Positions 1 to 9,335 of a DNA stretch of 64,000 nucleotides are shown here, piece after piece. Under the pieces are notes generated by a model. It had not been told where the DNA came from. It worked only from the letters and a program-made list of their open reading frames with translations, and searched no databases. Where the stretch lies: contig NZ_CAIJDE010000034.1 of the NCBI RefSeq assembly GCF_903819335.1, positions 248,001 to 312,000 of the forward strand, given 5' to 3'. Numbering within the stretch: position 1 is the stretch's first letter; each line of letters begins with the position of its first letter. A program made the translations under genes and the position numbers. Source of the DNA: Flavobacterium panici (GTDB lineage: Bacteria; Bacteroidota; Bacteroidia; Flavobacteriales; Flavobacteriaceae).

Positions 1-160
1 TCACTTCGACGATTGCCAAAACATCATTTTTTTGAGCGATAATATCTATTTCTGCTTTTTGAAAAACCCAGTTTCGGTCTAAAATTTCATAACCATTTTG
101 CTCAAGATATTCCACGGCAAGTTCTTCTCCCTTTTTACCGAGTTCATTGTGTTCCGCCAT
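1..160 (-). CDS. YraN/UPF0102 family protein, N-terminal part (cut by window edge)
   Basis: The reverse strand from the ATG at 160 encodes about 53 residues beginning MAEHNELGKKGEELAVEYL, with EILDRNW, AEIDII and VEV following. This is the N-terminal half of the YraN (UPF0102) family, whose fold resembles a small nuclease; the acidic residue in AEIDII and the VEV(K) strand correspond to the PD-(D/E)xK-like core. The cellular role of the family is not firmly established. The C-terminal half lies outside the window. It follows the LD-carboxypeptidase gene on the same strand, separated by a strong hairpin. Confidence 0.8.
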   Translation of the reverse strand, partial: MAEHNELGKKGEELAVEYLEQNGYEILDRNWVFQKAEIDIIAQKNDVLAIVEV

Positions 161-205
161 GTTTTTTTGTTTCAGGTTTGAATTTTAATGATAAAGTTTT
201 TTGCA

Positions 206-261
206 CGCAAAGACGCGAAGTCGCAAAGTAAATTCAAACTTTGCGACTTCGCGTCTTTGCG
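206..261. repeat. Perfect 24-bp inverted repeat with 8-nt loop
   Basis: Positions 206-229 and 238-261 are perfect reverse complements (core CGCAAAGACGCGAAGTCGC) around an AT-rich 8-nt loop. The right arm is followed by a T-run. It sits between the LD-carboxypeptidase stop and the yraN start. It may act as a hairpin terminator or belong to an interspersed palindromic repeat family; the stem is much longer than a usual terminator. Confidence 0.85.
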
Positions 262-306
262 AGATTTTTTATGTGTGGTATTTTTTTCTTGGCTTAAGAA
301 ATAATA

Positions 307-1305
307 TTATTTCTGAAAAGTAACCGTACTTCCAGATGCATTCACATCAATAGAAATAGTACTTCCCATAACTAAAGCGCGATTATCCTGAATATGTCCG
401 GCCGGGAAATTAAAGATTACCGGAATGTTGTATTTTTTAGTAACATCATCAATAATTTCTAATGCATTTTTCCCCCACGGAACTTCATTGTCTTTCATTT
501 TGGTCATTCCGCCAATGATAATTCCTTTAAGGTTTTCGATACAGCCGTTACGTCTTAAATTCATCATCATACGATCAATATGATATAGATATTCATCTAA
601 ATCTTCAATAAACAAGATTTTATTTTTACAATCAATTGCCGAAGGAGAACCCAATAAACTGTATAATATAGAAAGATTTCCACCCACTAATTCACCAGTT
701 GCTTTGCCAAAACGGTTCATGCTGCTTGGTTCAATAGAATAGGAAAGAGGCTCCCCAAATAAACTCGATTTCATTGAACTAATCGCTGCCGGAGTAGCAC
801 GTGGAATCGTAACCGGCATAACACCATGAATTGATTTATAACCCATCGTGTTTAAGTGATTGTGTAAAACCGTAACATCGCTAAAGCCGATAACCCATTT
901 TGGATGTTGTTTGAATTTTGTAAAATCTAATAGATCCAGCATTCTGACAGTTCCGTAACCGCCACGAACACACCAAATTGCTTTTATATTCGGATTATCT
1001 AATTGCTTTTGAAAATCGGCAGCGCGTTGTTCATCTGTTCCGGCTAATTGGTGATAATCTAATCCAATTGAACTTCCAACAACAGCTTCCAGACCCCAGC
1101 TTTTAAGTAAATCTATAGTTGGTTTTAAATTGTCGTCGATATTTTTTCTGGCAGTTGCTAAAAGTGCTACAGTATCTCCTTTTTGTAAATAAGGTGGTGT
1201 TATCATGATTTGTTGGGATTGACAGGTAAATGATTGTAAAGCAAAAATAAGAAATGCCAGTTTAGCACCATTAAAATATTTTGTGATAGTAAGGAAGCTT
1301 TTCAT
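307..1305 (-). CDS. LD-carboxypeptidase (peptidase family S66), exported
   Basis: The product is 332 aa, the normal size for the S66 LdcA/MccF family, whose typical members cut the L-Lys/D-Ala type bond of murein tetrapeptides during peptidoglycan recycling. The family triad is visible: Ser142 in VIGFSDVT, Glu234 in LFIEDLDEYLY and His304 in PAGHIQDN. Residues 1-31 form a hydrophobic signal peptide ending near CQSQQ, so this copy probably works in the periplasm, unlike cytoplasmic E. coli LdcA. A TAnnTTTG-type -7 element is present upstream on the minus strand at 1339-1346, without a clear -33 box. MccF-like immunity activity on peptide antibiotics is an alternative role. Confidence 0.85.
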   Translation of the reverse strand: MKSFLTITKYFNGAKLAFLIFALQSFTCQSQQIMITPPYLQKGDTVALLATARKNIDDNLKPTIDLLKSWGLEAVVGSSIGLDYHQLAGTDEQRAADFQKQLDNPNIKAIWCVRGGYGTVRMLDLLDFTKFKQHPKWVIGFSDVTVLHNHLNTMGYKSIHGVMPVTIPRATPAAISSMKSSLFGEPLSYSIEPSSMNRFGKATGELVGGNLSILYSLLGSPSAIDCKNKILFIEDLDEYLYHIDRMMMNLRRNGCIENLKGIIIGGMTKMKDNEVPWGKNALEIIDDVTKKYNIPVIFNFPAGHIQDNRALVMGSTISIDVNASGSTVTFQK

Positions 1306-1418
1306 AGTTTCTTTTGCTTATTTGAATGTTGAGATTAACAAATATAAATTATTTACTCAATTAAACTATTGAAAATTCTTACAATTTATTTAAATTGAGC
1401 TCTTAAATTTTTAAAGTT

Positions 1419-2516
1419 ATGCAAATTATTAAATTTCACTTTTGTTTACTCGCCTTTTTTATAATTTCTCTTTCAAATGCACAATCTAAAAGATATGTAA
1501 TTCACACCGCAGCCTTTTACAATTTCGAAAATCTCTTTGATATTAACGACGATCCAAGCATAAATGATGACGAATGGACTCCAAATGGTGCTCAGCATTG
1601 GACAAAAGAAAAATACGAACAAAAACTAAAAAATCTTTCAAGAGTTATTTCTGAAATTGGAACTCCTGAAAATTCTAATGCGCCTACTTTAATTGGCTGT
1701 TCTGAAGTTGAAAACCGCGGTGTTCTTGAAGATTTAATTAAACAGGAAAAAATAGCACCTTACGATTACGGAATTATCCATTTTGATTCTCCCGATCAAC
1801 GCGGAATCGATGTAGCGCTTCTGTATCAAAAGAAATATTTCAGGCCGACTTCTTATGCTAATATTCCGTTGTTGATTTATAAAAACAAACCAATTCTTCA
1901 GGAAGATAAAAACGAAGATTTAGGTGATGTTGAAATCAAAATAGATACTAAAAACCGAGTTTTTACCAGAGATCAGCTTTTAGTAACAGGTTTTTTAGAC
2001 AATGAAGAAATTCACATTATTGTCAATCACTGGCCATCGAGATCTGGCGGAGAAAAAGCAAGCAGTCCGTTTCGTGAAGCAGCAGGAAGATTAAATCGAA
2101 AAATTATAGATTCCCTTCAACAGATAAATCCAATGGCAAAAGTAATTACTATGGGAGATTTAAACGACGGACCTTTTAATAAAAGTATAAAAACCGAATT
2201 AGGAGCAAAAGCAAAAAAAGCAGAAGTTCCTGAATTTGGTGTTTATAATCCATTCGAAGAAATGGCAGAAAGAGGAATGGGAACTTTAGCGTTTAGAGAT
2301 TCCTGGGATATTTTTGACCAAATCATAATGACCAAATCTTTTATTGAACCTGATTTTTCAAGTTTTAAATTCTGGAAAGCAGGAATCTTTAATCGACCTT
2401 ATTTAATTCAAACTTCCGGAAAATATAAAGGATATCCGTTAAGAAATACTTTAACCGAAGCAGGTTTTAGTGATCATTTTCCGGTTTATGTTTATTTAAT
2501 ACGAGAGATAAAATAA
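1419..2516 (+). CDS. Secreted endonuclease/exonuclease/phosphatase (EEP) family protein
   Basis: The product is 365 aa with a signal peptide (residues 1-21, cut near SNAQS). EEP-fold signatures occur in order: FYNFENLFD, LIGCSEVENR (metal-binding Glu), RGIDVALLY, VNHWPSR (catalytic His), TMGDLND (Asp/Asn pair) and the terminal SDHFPV. These are the metal and catalytic residues of DNase I/exonuclease III-like hydrolases. The substrate cannot be told from sequence: extracellular nucleic acid, a phosphodiester or a phospholipid are all possible. The gene is divergent from the LD-carboxypeptidase and followed by a hairpin at 2528-2560. Confidence 0.85.
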   Translation: MQIIKFHFCLLAFFIISLSNAQSKRYVIHTAAFYNFENLFDINDDPSINDDEWTPNGAQHWTKEKYEQKLKNLSRVISEIGTPENSNAPTLIGCSEVENRGVLEDLIKQEKIAPYDYGIIHFDSPDQRGIDVALLYQKKYFRPTSYANIPLLIYKNKPILQEDKNEDLGDVEIKIDTKNRVFTRDQLLVTGFLDNEEIHIIVNHWPSRSGGEKASSPFREAAGRLNRKIIDSLQQINPMAKVITMGDLNDGPFNKSIKTELGAKAKKAEVPEFGVYNPFEEMAERGMGTLAFRDSWDIFDQIIMTKSFIEPDFSSFKFWKAGIFNRPYLIQTSGKYKGYPLRNTLTEAGFSDHFPVYVYLIREIK

Positions 2517-2527
2517 ATCACAGTTTT

Positions 2528-2560
2528 CAGTCTCAGTTTTCAGTCTGAATACTGAGACTG
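2528..2560. terminator. Hairpin downstream of EEP gene
   Basis: CAGTCTCAG at 2528-2536 pairs perfectly with CTGAGACTG at 2552-2560. The surrounding sequence repeats CAGT-type words and there is no strong T-tract, so this may be a repeat rather than a true intrinsic terminator. Confidence 0.45.
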
Positions 2561-2616
2561 CGACTGTTTACTGAATACTTTTCACTACCTTAGCTTTTCA
2601 TAAATTCTGAAAAAAA

Positions 2617-3156
2617 ATGGCTATAGCAAAACCATTCAATCTAACAAAATGGATTGAAGATAACCGACACTTACTAAAACCACCAGTTGGAAATAAAAAT
2701 CTATATGTTGATTCAGGCGATTATATTGTAATGATTGTTGCCGGACCAAATGCACGAAAAGATTATCATTATAACGAAACCGAAGAACTTTTTTATCAAT
2801 TAGAAGGAAGTATAAAAGTTGTAATTCAGGAAGACGGTGAACGTAAAGAAATGGAATTAAATGCGGGAGATATGTATTTACATCCTGCTAAAATTCCACA
2901 TTCTCCAGTTCGTTCAGAAGGTTCAATAGGATTGGTAATTGAACGAAAACGCGCCGGAAAAGGATATACTGACGGTTTACTTTGGCATTGTGATAATTGC
3001 AATCACAAACTTTATGAAGTGTATTTTGAACTGCATAATATCGAAAAAGACTTTCTTCCTCATTTCGAACATTTCTACAATTCAGAAGAATTAAGAACTT
3101 GCGATAATTGCGGAACCATAATGGAAACTGATCCGAGGTTTACGGCTAAGAAATAG
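2617..3156 (+). CDS. nbaC: 3-hydroxyanthranilate 3,4-dioxygenase
   Basis: The 179-aa cupin protein opens the aromatic ring of 3-hydroxyanthranilate with O2 in tryptophan/kynurenine degradation, giving 2-amino-3-carboxymuconate semialdehyde. The catalytic iron ligands of the bacterial family are all present at the expected numbers: His51 and Glu57 (HYNETEE) and His95 (IPHSPV). The second, rubredoxin-like metal site is also complete: Cys125/Cys128 (CDNC) and Cys162/Cys165 (CDNC). This two-site arrangement is typical of the bacterial and yeast enzymes. No other kynurenine-pathway gene is adjacent except possibly the aldehyde dehydrogenase at 4549, which looks like a different family. Confidence 0.95.
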   Translation: MAIAKPFNLTKWIEDNRHLLKPPVGNKNLYVDSGDYIVMIVAGPNARKDYHYNETEELFYQLEGSIKVVIQEDGERKEMELNAGDMYLHPAKIPHSPVRSEGSIGLVIERKRAGKGYTDGLLWHCDNCNHKLYEVYFELHNIEKDFLPHFEHFYNSEELRTCDNCGTIMETDPRFTAKK

Positions 3157-3165
3157 TTTTTTTAT

Positions 3166-3191
3166 CCTAACAGGTTTTTAAAACCTGTTAG
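3166..3191. terminator. 12-bp stem hairpin after nbaC
   Basis: CCTAACAGGTTT at 3166-3177 is perfectly complementary to 3180-3191 with a 2-nt loop, about 10 bp after the nbaC stop. A related hairpin with a changed stem sequence occurs at 48886-48917, so this is probably a repeat-derived terminator. Confidence 0.6.
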
Positions 3192-3224
3192 GTATTATTC
3201 CAACAAAATAAATATTAATAAGAT

Positions 3225-3402
3225 TATGAAAGATTTAAGAAAAGAAGAAGATTTCAATCCCAATATAGATAATACTTCAGAAGAGGATTTCTTGTCACAC
3301 TTAAAAGCAGAAATTAAACGAGGAAAAGAAGATTTAAAAAATGGTAATTTTATTACTCATGAAGAGATGTTATTGGAATTGAAAAGAAAAAAAATCATTT
3401 GA
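3225..3402 (+). pseudogene. Frameshifted small antitoxin-like gene
   Basis: From the ATG at 3225 the frame reads MKDLRK and then stops after about 15 residues. Removing one A from the A-run at 3239-3243 joins it to an open frame reading EEDFNPNID...EEDFLSHLKAEIKRG...GNFITHEEMLLELKRKK and ending TGA at 3400-3402, giving a 58-residue protein. The C-terminal part, with a G-x-x-I-T/S-HEE-(hydrophobic) pattern and basic end, resembles type II antitoxins of the RelB/ParD sort. No toxin gene follows: the next gene is convergent and begins two bases later. It is either a decayed orphan antitoxin or a one-base sequence error in the A-run. The family assignment is tentative. Confidence 0.5.
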
Positions 3403-3403
3403 T

Positions 3404-4363
3404 CTACAACCCAATTTTTCTCCCTTGTTCAGGATAAATAATCTTCAATCCTAAATCATTTTGGGTTTTCAACTGCTCTTTAATTTTAGTAATATTTTTA
3501 GCTGGCGGTTTTAAATGTGTAATAATGATTTTGAAATTATTCAAAGAATCTTTTCCGGCTAATTCTTCCAAAACATGAAGTTCAGTCATTAAATGATTTG
3601 GCGTTAAGTGACCAAATAAAAACTTGTCCGGCTGTTCATTTGGGAAAGAAACTTCAATTAAAATACCTTTCAATTGTTTGTTTTGAACCAAAGGTGCAAC
3701 TGCAGTCCACAAAGCTTTTAATTTATCGCTTTTTTCTACAGAATCAGGGCCTGTGTCTCCTAAATACAAAACATAATTATCTTCATTTTTAATTAAAAAA
3801 GCAGTGCTTTCAAATGGATTTACATGACTTAAAGGAAAAGCTTTAACCGTCATTTTTGTATTTGAAAGAGCAGTTTCTTCATTTATATTTAAAGTTTGAA
3901 AGTGATATTTTTTCAACGGAAAACCAACGCCTTTGTCTCCAAAATTAGCCCACGTTTGATCATTGAAATAATGATTTTCCATCATTTCCATACATTTTTC
4001 AGTCGCATAAACCGTTTTAGAAGAATCGGCAGGAGAATTTATAATTAATCCCGAAACATGATCTAAATGCGCATGCGAAATCAAATATCCTTTTATATAT
4101 TTTCGTAAAACTTCGCTGGTCGAAACTTTGAAGACTTTGTTTTCAATTGCTTTTTCAATTCCGGCATTTACTGTTCCGGCATCCAGACAAACAAAATCTT
4201 TTGTGTTTGCTGGCGCTATTAAATAAGCCGAAAGATTTTTCTCGTCGATTCCGCCTTTTATTCCTAAAGGAACAACCTGAAAAGAAGATTTCTGTTCTTT
4301 TTGAGAAAAAGCATTAAATGAAACTAAGACAAAACAAAGCAAAAGCCGACTGAAACTGGTCAT
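3404..4363 (-). CDS. Class II 3',5'-cyclic-nucleotide phosphodiesterase, exported
   Basis: The 319-aa protein has a signal peptide (residues 1-20, cut near NAFSQ) and the metallo-beta-lactamase fold. The stretch HAHLDHVSG...NSP at 97-111 matches the signature of class II cyclic-nucleotide phosphodiesterases, the family of yeast PDE1 and periplasmic CpdP of Vibrio. Later metal-binding elements are visible as PLSHVNPF, LGDTGPD and ITHLKPP. The predicted reaction is hydrolysis of cAMP/cGMP to 5'-AMP/GMP in the periplasm. The stop codon lies 2 bp from the end of the convergent antitoxin remnant. A different phosphodiester substrate remains possible. Confidence 0.8.
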   Translation of the reverse strand: MTSFSRLLLCFVLVSFNAFSQKEQKSSFQVVPLGIKGGIDEKNLSAYLIAPANTKDFVCLDAGTVNAGIEKAIENKVFKVSTSEVLRKYIKGYLISHAHLDHVSGLIINSPADSSKTVYATEKCMEMMENHYFNDQTWANFGDKGVGFPLKKYHFQTLNINEETALSNTKMTVKAFPLSHVNPFESTAFLIKNEDNYVLYLGDTGPDSVEKSDKLKALWTAVAPLVQNKQLKGILIEVSFPNEQPDKFLFGHLTPNHLMTELHVLEELAGKDSLNNFKIIITHLKPPAKNITKIKEQLKTQNDLGLKIIYPEQGRKIGL

Positions 4364-4548
4364 ATTTATAATTTTAGAAATGCAAATTTCATCAAATTTA
4401 CCGAATAAATCAGGATCGCTTTGCGTTAATACTTGTAAAATAACTCTAAATTTACTTTGTGTTTAATAGTTCAATATCATTTGAAATTAATTCTAAAATA
4501 ATATCTTTACATAAAAAAAATATAACAATTTTAACTAAAAAAGTTACA

Positions 4549-6102
4549 ATGACAACAATAGCATCACAATTTGGCATGAATGAAGCTTTGGAAAAACTAG
4601 GAATTAAACTGGTTAACGAAGGAACTTCAACTGGAGTAGAGAACTTTTCATCGGGAGAAATTTTAGATAGTTTTTCACCTGTTGATGGAAAATTAATTGC
4701 ATCTGTAAAAACTTCAACACTTGAAGATTATGAAAAAGTAATGCGTTCTGCAACTGAGGCATTCAAAACTTTTAGATTAATTCCTGCACCGCAGCGTGGA
4801 GAAATCGTGCGTCAGTTTGGAGAAAAATTACGTCAAAATAAAGAAGCTCTTGGTAAATTGGTTTCTTATGAAATGGGAAAATCATTGCAGGAAGGTTACG
4901 GAGAAGTTCAGGAAATGATCGATATCTGTGATTTTGCTGTTGGATTATCGCGTCAGTTACACGGATTGACAATGCATTCTGAAAGACCAGGACACAGAAT
5001 GTATGAACAATATCATTCATTAGGAGTTGTTGGAATTATTTCTGCGTTTAACTTCCCGGTTGCAGTTTGGTCTTGGAATACTGCTTTAGCTTGGATTTCC
5101 GGAGATGTATGCGTTTGGAAACCTTCTGAAAAAACACCTCTTTGCGGAATTGCCTGCCAAAATATTATTGCTCAGGTTATCAAAGAAAATAATCTTCCGG
5201 AAGGAATTTCTTGCTTGATAAACGGCGATTATAAAATAGGAGAGCTGTTGACAAAAGATACTCGTATTCCGCTAATTTCTGCAACAGGTTCTACCAGAAT
5301 GGGAAAAATTGTTGCACAAACCGTTGCCGGAAGATTAGGTAAATCGTTATTAGAATTAGGAGGAAATAATTCCATTATTGTAACTCCGGATGCTGATATT
5401 AAAATGACAGTTATTGGAGCTGTTTTTGGAGCTGTAGGAACTGCAGGTCAGCGTTGTACATCAACTAGAAGATTGATTATTCACGAAAGTATTTATGATA
5501 AAGTAAAAGATGCTTTAGTTGCGGCTTACAAACAATTAAGAATCGGAAATCCGCTTGACGAAAATAATCATGTTGGACCGCTTATCGATACACATGCTGT
5601 TGAACAATATGCTGTAGCTTTAAATAAAGTAGTTGCTGAAGGTGGAAAAATTCTGGTTGAAGGCGGAGTTCTTTCTGGAGAAGGTTATGAAAGCGGCTGT
5701 TATGTAAAACCTGCAATTGCTGAAGCTGAAAATTCTTTTGCTATTGTACAGCACGAAACTTTTGCTCCGGTTTTATATTTGATTAAATATTCTGGTGATG
5801 TTGATAATGCTATTGAGCTTCAAAATGGAGTGGCACAAGGATTATCTTCTGCAATTATGACCAACAATTTACGCGAAGCTGAAAGATTTTTATCTGTAAC
5901 AGGTTCTGACTGTGGAATTGCCAATGTAAACATCGGAACTTCGGGAGCTGAAATTGGCGGTGCTTTTGGTGGTGAAAAAGAAACCGGAGGCGGACGTGAA
6001 TCTGGTTCTGATGCCTGGAAAATCTACATGAGACGCCAAACGAACACGATTAATTATACAACGAATCTTCCTTTGGCACAAGGAATTAAATTTGATTTGT
6101 AA
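4549..6102 (+). CDS. amaB: Aldehyde dehydrogenase, ALDH7 type (alpha-aminoadipic semialdehyde dehydrogenase)
   Basis: The open frame extends back to 4459, but the first 30 residues are basic/AT-coded filler. The ATG at 4549 (MTTIASQFGMNEAL) matches the usual start and gives 517 aa. The NAD-linked ALDH core is intact: FNFPVAVW...WNTALA, the KPSE loop, ATGSTRMG, LELGGNN with the general base Glu269, and GQRCTSTRR with nucleophile Cys303. The sequence style fits ALDH7/antiquitin, which oxidises the semialdehyde/piperideine-6-carboxylate of lysine breakdown to aminoadipate. It stands alone here, ending at a bidirectional terminator. Betaine-aldehyde or another semialdehyde substrate cannot be excluded. 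Confidence 0.88.
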   Translation: MTTIASQFGMNEALEKLGIKLVNEGTSTGVENFSSGEILDSFSPVDGKLIASVKTSTLEDYEKVMRSATEAFKTFRLIPAPQRGEIVRQFGEKLRQNKEALGKLVSYEMGKSLQEGYGEVQEMIDICDFAVGLSRQLHGLTMHSERPGHRMYEQYHSLGVVGIISAFNFPVAVWSWNTALAWISGDVCVWKPSEKTPLCGIACQNIIAQVIKENNLPEGISCLINGDYKIGELLTKDTRIPLISATGSTRMGKIVAQTVAGRLGKSLLELGGNNSIIVTPDADIKMTVIGAVFGAVGTAGQRCTSTRRLIIHESIYDKVKDALVAAYKQLRIGNPLDENNHVGPLIDTHAVEQYAVALNKVVAEGGKILVEGGVLSGEGYESGCYVKPAIAEAENSFAIVQHETFAPVLYLIKYSGDVDNAIELQNGVAQGLSSAIMTNNLREAERFLSVTGSDCGIANVNIGTSGAEIGGAFGGEKETGGGRESGSDAWKIYMRRQTNTINYTTNLPLAQGIKFDL

Positions 6103-6124
6103 TTAAATCTCTTTTAAATATTAG

Positions 6125-6162
6125 AAAAAAGGCTTCCAAATTTTGGAAGCCTTTTGTTTTTA
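6125..6162. terminator. Bidirectional terminator between amaB and pectate lyase
   Basis: A stem AAAAGGCTTCCAAA / TTTGGAAGCCTTTT flanked by A-run and T-run lies between two convergent genes, so it can serve both strands. Confidence 0.85.
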
Positions 6163-6184
6163 TAAATTATAATATTATAAAGTT

Positions 6185-8941
6185 TTACTTTTTAATAATA
6201 GTTTGATTAAATGAATCTTCGGCAGTATAAATTTTCGCTAAGTAAGTTCCTGTTGAAAGCTGACTGATATCAACACTTTCATTTCCTTTTTGAATAATTT
6301 TTACTAGTATACCCGAGATATTATAGATTAAAACCTTTTCTACTTGACTTGGATCTGATACGTATAAAATATCTGAAGCTGGATTAGGATAAATAAATAC
6401 TTTTTCAATTTCTGTATCAGCAGGAGCTTCTGTTTTTGCCATACGAAGCGTTCCGCCACTGTAAACTGTACTTATATAAAATAAGTTCGAAGTGTCTTTT
6501 TTCGTAATTGTATGAGTTCCTGCCGCCAATGAAACTGTTACAATTCCGTTAGAAGCTGCTTTATCAACATTGTCAACTTTTATTGTTGCCGAAGCTTCTA
6601 CAAAAACAAGCGTTAAAGTACTCGCCTGATTTGTTGTGAATGAAATATTGGTAGAAGATTCAATTTTTAAACATTGCGTCAAAGTCAAACCATTATACGT
6701 AACAGTACCTTTAGTAGTCGAAAGATTTCCTGTAATTGCATAAAATGTGCTTGTTTTTCCAGAAGTTGTAAAATTGTGAATTTCGCTTCCAGACGTACCT
6801 GTATTTACCGTTATTGTTCCAGATCCCGTTGCTGCAGTTCCTGTTCCTGTAGTTGTAATTGAATATGAAACTGTTGCAGTTGGAGTTCCCGAAATAGTTA
6901 TTGTTTTTGTCGAACTATTTTTTACAAAACTAATTCCAGAACTTGGTAATCCGGTTACGGTTGCATCAGTTGCGGTTCCTCCCCATGTAAATACAATTGA
7001 GTTAATGGCAGTTCCGCTAGTTACCGTTTGACTGTTATTATTTGTTGATGTCAAAGTTTGAGAACCTGCTGTGTTAACAGTAATTGTTCCAGACCCAGTT
7101 GCAGGAGTTCCAGCTGTTCCTGTTGTAGCAATTGAATAATTTACAGTTGCAGTTGGAGTTCCAGAAATTGTGATTGTTTTAGCCGAAGTATTTTTTGTAA
7201 AAGTCAATCCCGAAGCCGGTAAACCAGTAACGGAAGCATCCGTTGCGTCTCCTCCCCAGGTAAAAACAATAGTGCCGATAGCAGTTCCGCTAGTAACGGT
7301 TTGATTGTTATTAGAGGTTGAAGTTAAAGTTTGATTTCCAGCTGGAGGATTTGTTCCGTCCTGAACATAAACCAAATTAGTGTGATAATTTGTCAAAGCC
7401 GATTTTAATGCTGTATTTACCGCATCGGCAGTATCGTCAACGGCATTGTTAAATGTCCATTGTAAATCACCACCAGATACACGCCCTGCATATTGCATAA
7501 CATTTGTTCTTGCAGTTTCCGGACTGTCAGGCGTATAAGAATACATTACACTTGAGTTGGTATCAAAATTATTATACGTTTTAGCGCCTTTTTTTGATGT
7601 AATACTGCTACTGATAGTTTCGTTTCTGGTCGATGCTACATAAGCATCAAATTCAACTGGATAGGTTGAAGAATTGTACCCTACAAAACGAGTTTGTCCG
7701 CTCATTGTATTGTTAAAAGCTTTAATGGTTCCGCCGTCTTCGCTTGAAAAAGTTCCTTCGGCACCATTGTAAACATCAGTTCCCTGCATTGAAGTCAGCA
7801 TTGGATATTTACAATTTCTAAAATAATTAGCTTCTACAAAAACAGAGGAACCTAAAGTTGATCCAACACCATATTTTGAATTTCCATCATAATAGTTGTT
7901 ATAAACGTGAGCAGAATAATAACGTACACGAGGATGACGTGAATCAGAGTGATCATACCAGTTGTGGTGGTATGTAATATATAAACCGGCAGTAGTTCCT
8001 TCGCTTAAACCTAAAAGATTACTTTTTCCTGAATCCCAAAAGTGATTGTATGAAAAGGTAATGTAAGTAGATTTTTTACAGTCTAAAGCTCCGTCACCTT
8101 TAACCTGATCGGCATCACTTCCGGCATTTCCGTAAAAGAAATCACAGTTGTGAACCCAAACGTAATCATTATCTTGCTGTAAGCCAATATTGTCGCCTTC
8201 GCCGCTGTCGCAGTTCATTGTTCCAATATTTCGAATTTCAATGTTTGATGCATTTTTAACTCTTATTCCCCAGCCATCTGCAACAGCATCATTTCCTATT
8301 CCTTCCAGAGTAAGATAAGCCGAAGCATTTTTGCTGTTTTCAATAACAATATCACCGCTCATCATATAAGATAAATCGGTAATTTGTCCAACCAAACGAA
8401 TAATTACAGGTCTTAACTCTTTACCTTTTTTGTAACCGTCAAGAATAGTTTGCAAACCAACGCAAGGATTTGTTGTCGCACCAGTTACATTAAGAGAAAC
8501 AGTGTTTTTAGTCTGTTCTGTTACGTAAATAATTACCGCATTATTTTTTGGAGTTCCGTCTGCATTATAGGCACCGGGAACGCGGGAATTAGCAAAAGCA
8601 AATCCAGATCGATCGTGTGCTTTAACTGTCAATGAACTTGTTGTGGTACCAGTTCCTTCAACACCAGAAATAACTGGTTTGATTTTTACAGTATAAGATC
8701 CGGCTTTTAAACCCGGAATATCGGCACGAAAATAACTTCCATAGCTTCTAATAAGCTGAGTGTCAATTTTTCGATCGACAACTCCTTCACCTGTATAATA
8801 TACATTATACGTTTGAGCGTTGCTTACGGGCTGCCATTTTACAAAAGCAGATTCAAGCCATGCGCTGGCTTCAGTAATTTGCTGTGACCAGGTTTGCACA
8901 GCAATAAAAAACATAGCTAAAAAAAGTAGGTTTTTTTTCAT
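6185..8941 (-). CDS. Secreted polysaccharide lyase family 1 pectate lyase with T9SS sorting tail
   Basis: The 918-aa protein has a signal peptide (1-19), a fibronectin-III-like domain (about 22-110), then a right-handed beta-helix pectate lyase region (about 115-430). PL1 hallmarks include VWVHNCDFF, the Ca/substrate strand [25 protein letters not shown] (catalytic Arg region) and HVYNNYYDG. Two near-identical Ig-like modules of roughly 85-90 aa follow, then a carbohydrate-binding-like segment. The last ~70 residues ([11 protein letters not shown]...STGTYLAKI...TIIKK) are a type A T9SS sorting domain, so the enzyme is exported across the outer membrane and probably held on the surface. It should cleave polygalacturonate by beta-elimination. 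It is monocistronic and preceded by a palindrome at 9009-9022. Confidence 0.9.
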   Translation of the reverse strand: MKKNLLFLAMFFIAVQTWSQQITEASAWLESAFVKWQPVSNAQTYNVYYTGEGVVDRKIDTQLIRSYGSYFRADIPGLKAGSYTVKIKPVISGVEGTGTTTSSLTVKAHDRSGFAFANSRVPGAYNADGTPKNNAVIIYVTEQTKNTVSLNVTGATTNPCVGLQTILDGYKKGKELRPVIIRLVGQITDLSYMMSGDIVIENSKNASAYLTLEGIGNDAVADGWGIRVKNASNIEIRNIGTMNCDSGEGDNIGLQQDNDYVWVHNCDFFYGNAGSDADQVKGDGALDCKKSTYITFSYNHFWDSGKSNLLGLSEGTTAGLYITYHHNWYDHSDSRHPRVRYYSAHVYNNYYDGNSKYGVGSTLGSSVFVEANYFRNCKYPMLTSMQGTDVYNGAEGTFSSEDGGTIKAFNNTMSGQTRFVGYNSSTYPVEFDAYVASTRNETISSSITSKKGAKTYNNFDTNSSVMYSYTPDSPETARTNVMQYAGRVSGGDLQWTFNNAVDDTADAVNTALKSALTNYHTNLVYVQDGTNPPAGNQTLTSTSNNNQTVTSGTAIGTIVFTWGGDATDASVTGLPASGLTFTKNTSAKTITISGTPTATVNYSIATTGTAGTPATGSGTITVNTAGSQTLTSTNNNSQTVTSGTAINSIVFTWGGTATDATVTGLPSSGISFVKNSSTKTITISGTPTATVSYSITTTGTGTAATGSGTITVNTGTSGSEIHNFTTSGKTSTFYAITGNLSTTKGTVTYNGLTLTQCLKIESSTNISFTTNQASTLTLVFVEASATIKVDNVDKAASNGIVTVSLAAGTHTITKKDTSNLFYISTVYSGGTLRMAKTEAPADTEIEKVFIYPNPASDILYVSDPSQVEKVLIYNISGILVKIIQKGNESVDISQLSTGTYLAKIYTAEDSFNQTIIKK
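6800..7338 (-). repeat. Two tandem Ig-like module repeats within the pectate lyase gene
   Basis: Two units, roughly 7071-7338 and 6800-7065, encode nearly the same protein segment ([19 protein letters not shown] ... [13 protein letters not shown] ... GSGTITVN). The DNA similarity suggests a recent in-frame duplication. Boundaries are estimated by eye. Confidence 0.85.
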
Positions 8942-9008
8942 AATTGTTTAAGTTAGACATTAATAAAAGTTTTTTGTGGTTTTTGTGGTTCTCGACTAAA
9001 ATTAAGAT

Positions 9009-9022
9009 TGTAATCGATTACA
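9009..9022. promoter_or_regulatory. Palindromic operator candidate (TGTAATCGATTACA)
   Basis: A perfect 14-bp palindrome with a central CG lies about 70 bp upstream of the pectate lyase start. The central-CG form is typical of LacI-family operators, which often control pectin and other glycan genes. The cognate regulator is not identified; the LacI protein of this window appears to match a different palindrome at 42652-42685. Confidence 0.5.
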
Positions 9023-9335
9023 CGAAATTATACAAAATTTTGATATTCTTATTTATTTTGTCTTAAAAAAACATATACGTAAAATTAATCACTAATATTT
9101 TAGTTAAAATGTAATTTATTGCACTAATTGTAATTTATCACATGTTAAAATATTTCTAGCGAAAGCCTAATTTTATTGACGTTTTAAAGAGGTAAAAAGG
9201 GATATGTTTTTAGAATTTATATTTTTATAACTTTTAAACCTGTTTTTGTTAAAATGTATTTTTTGTAGGAAAAAGAATCTTTTTAGTAGGTTTGTATTTT
9301 GAATATGTAAACTAATTATTAGAATATGAAGCATA

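Noticed and set aside
4459..4548. N-terminal extension of the aldehyde dehydrogenase frame
   Set aside because: Low-complexity residues absent from the family; the ATG at 4549 gives the usual N-terminus.
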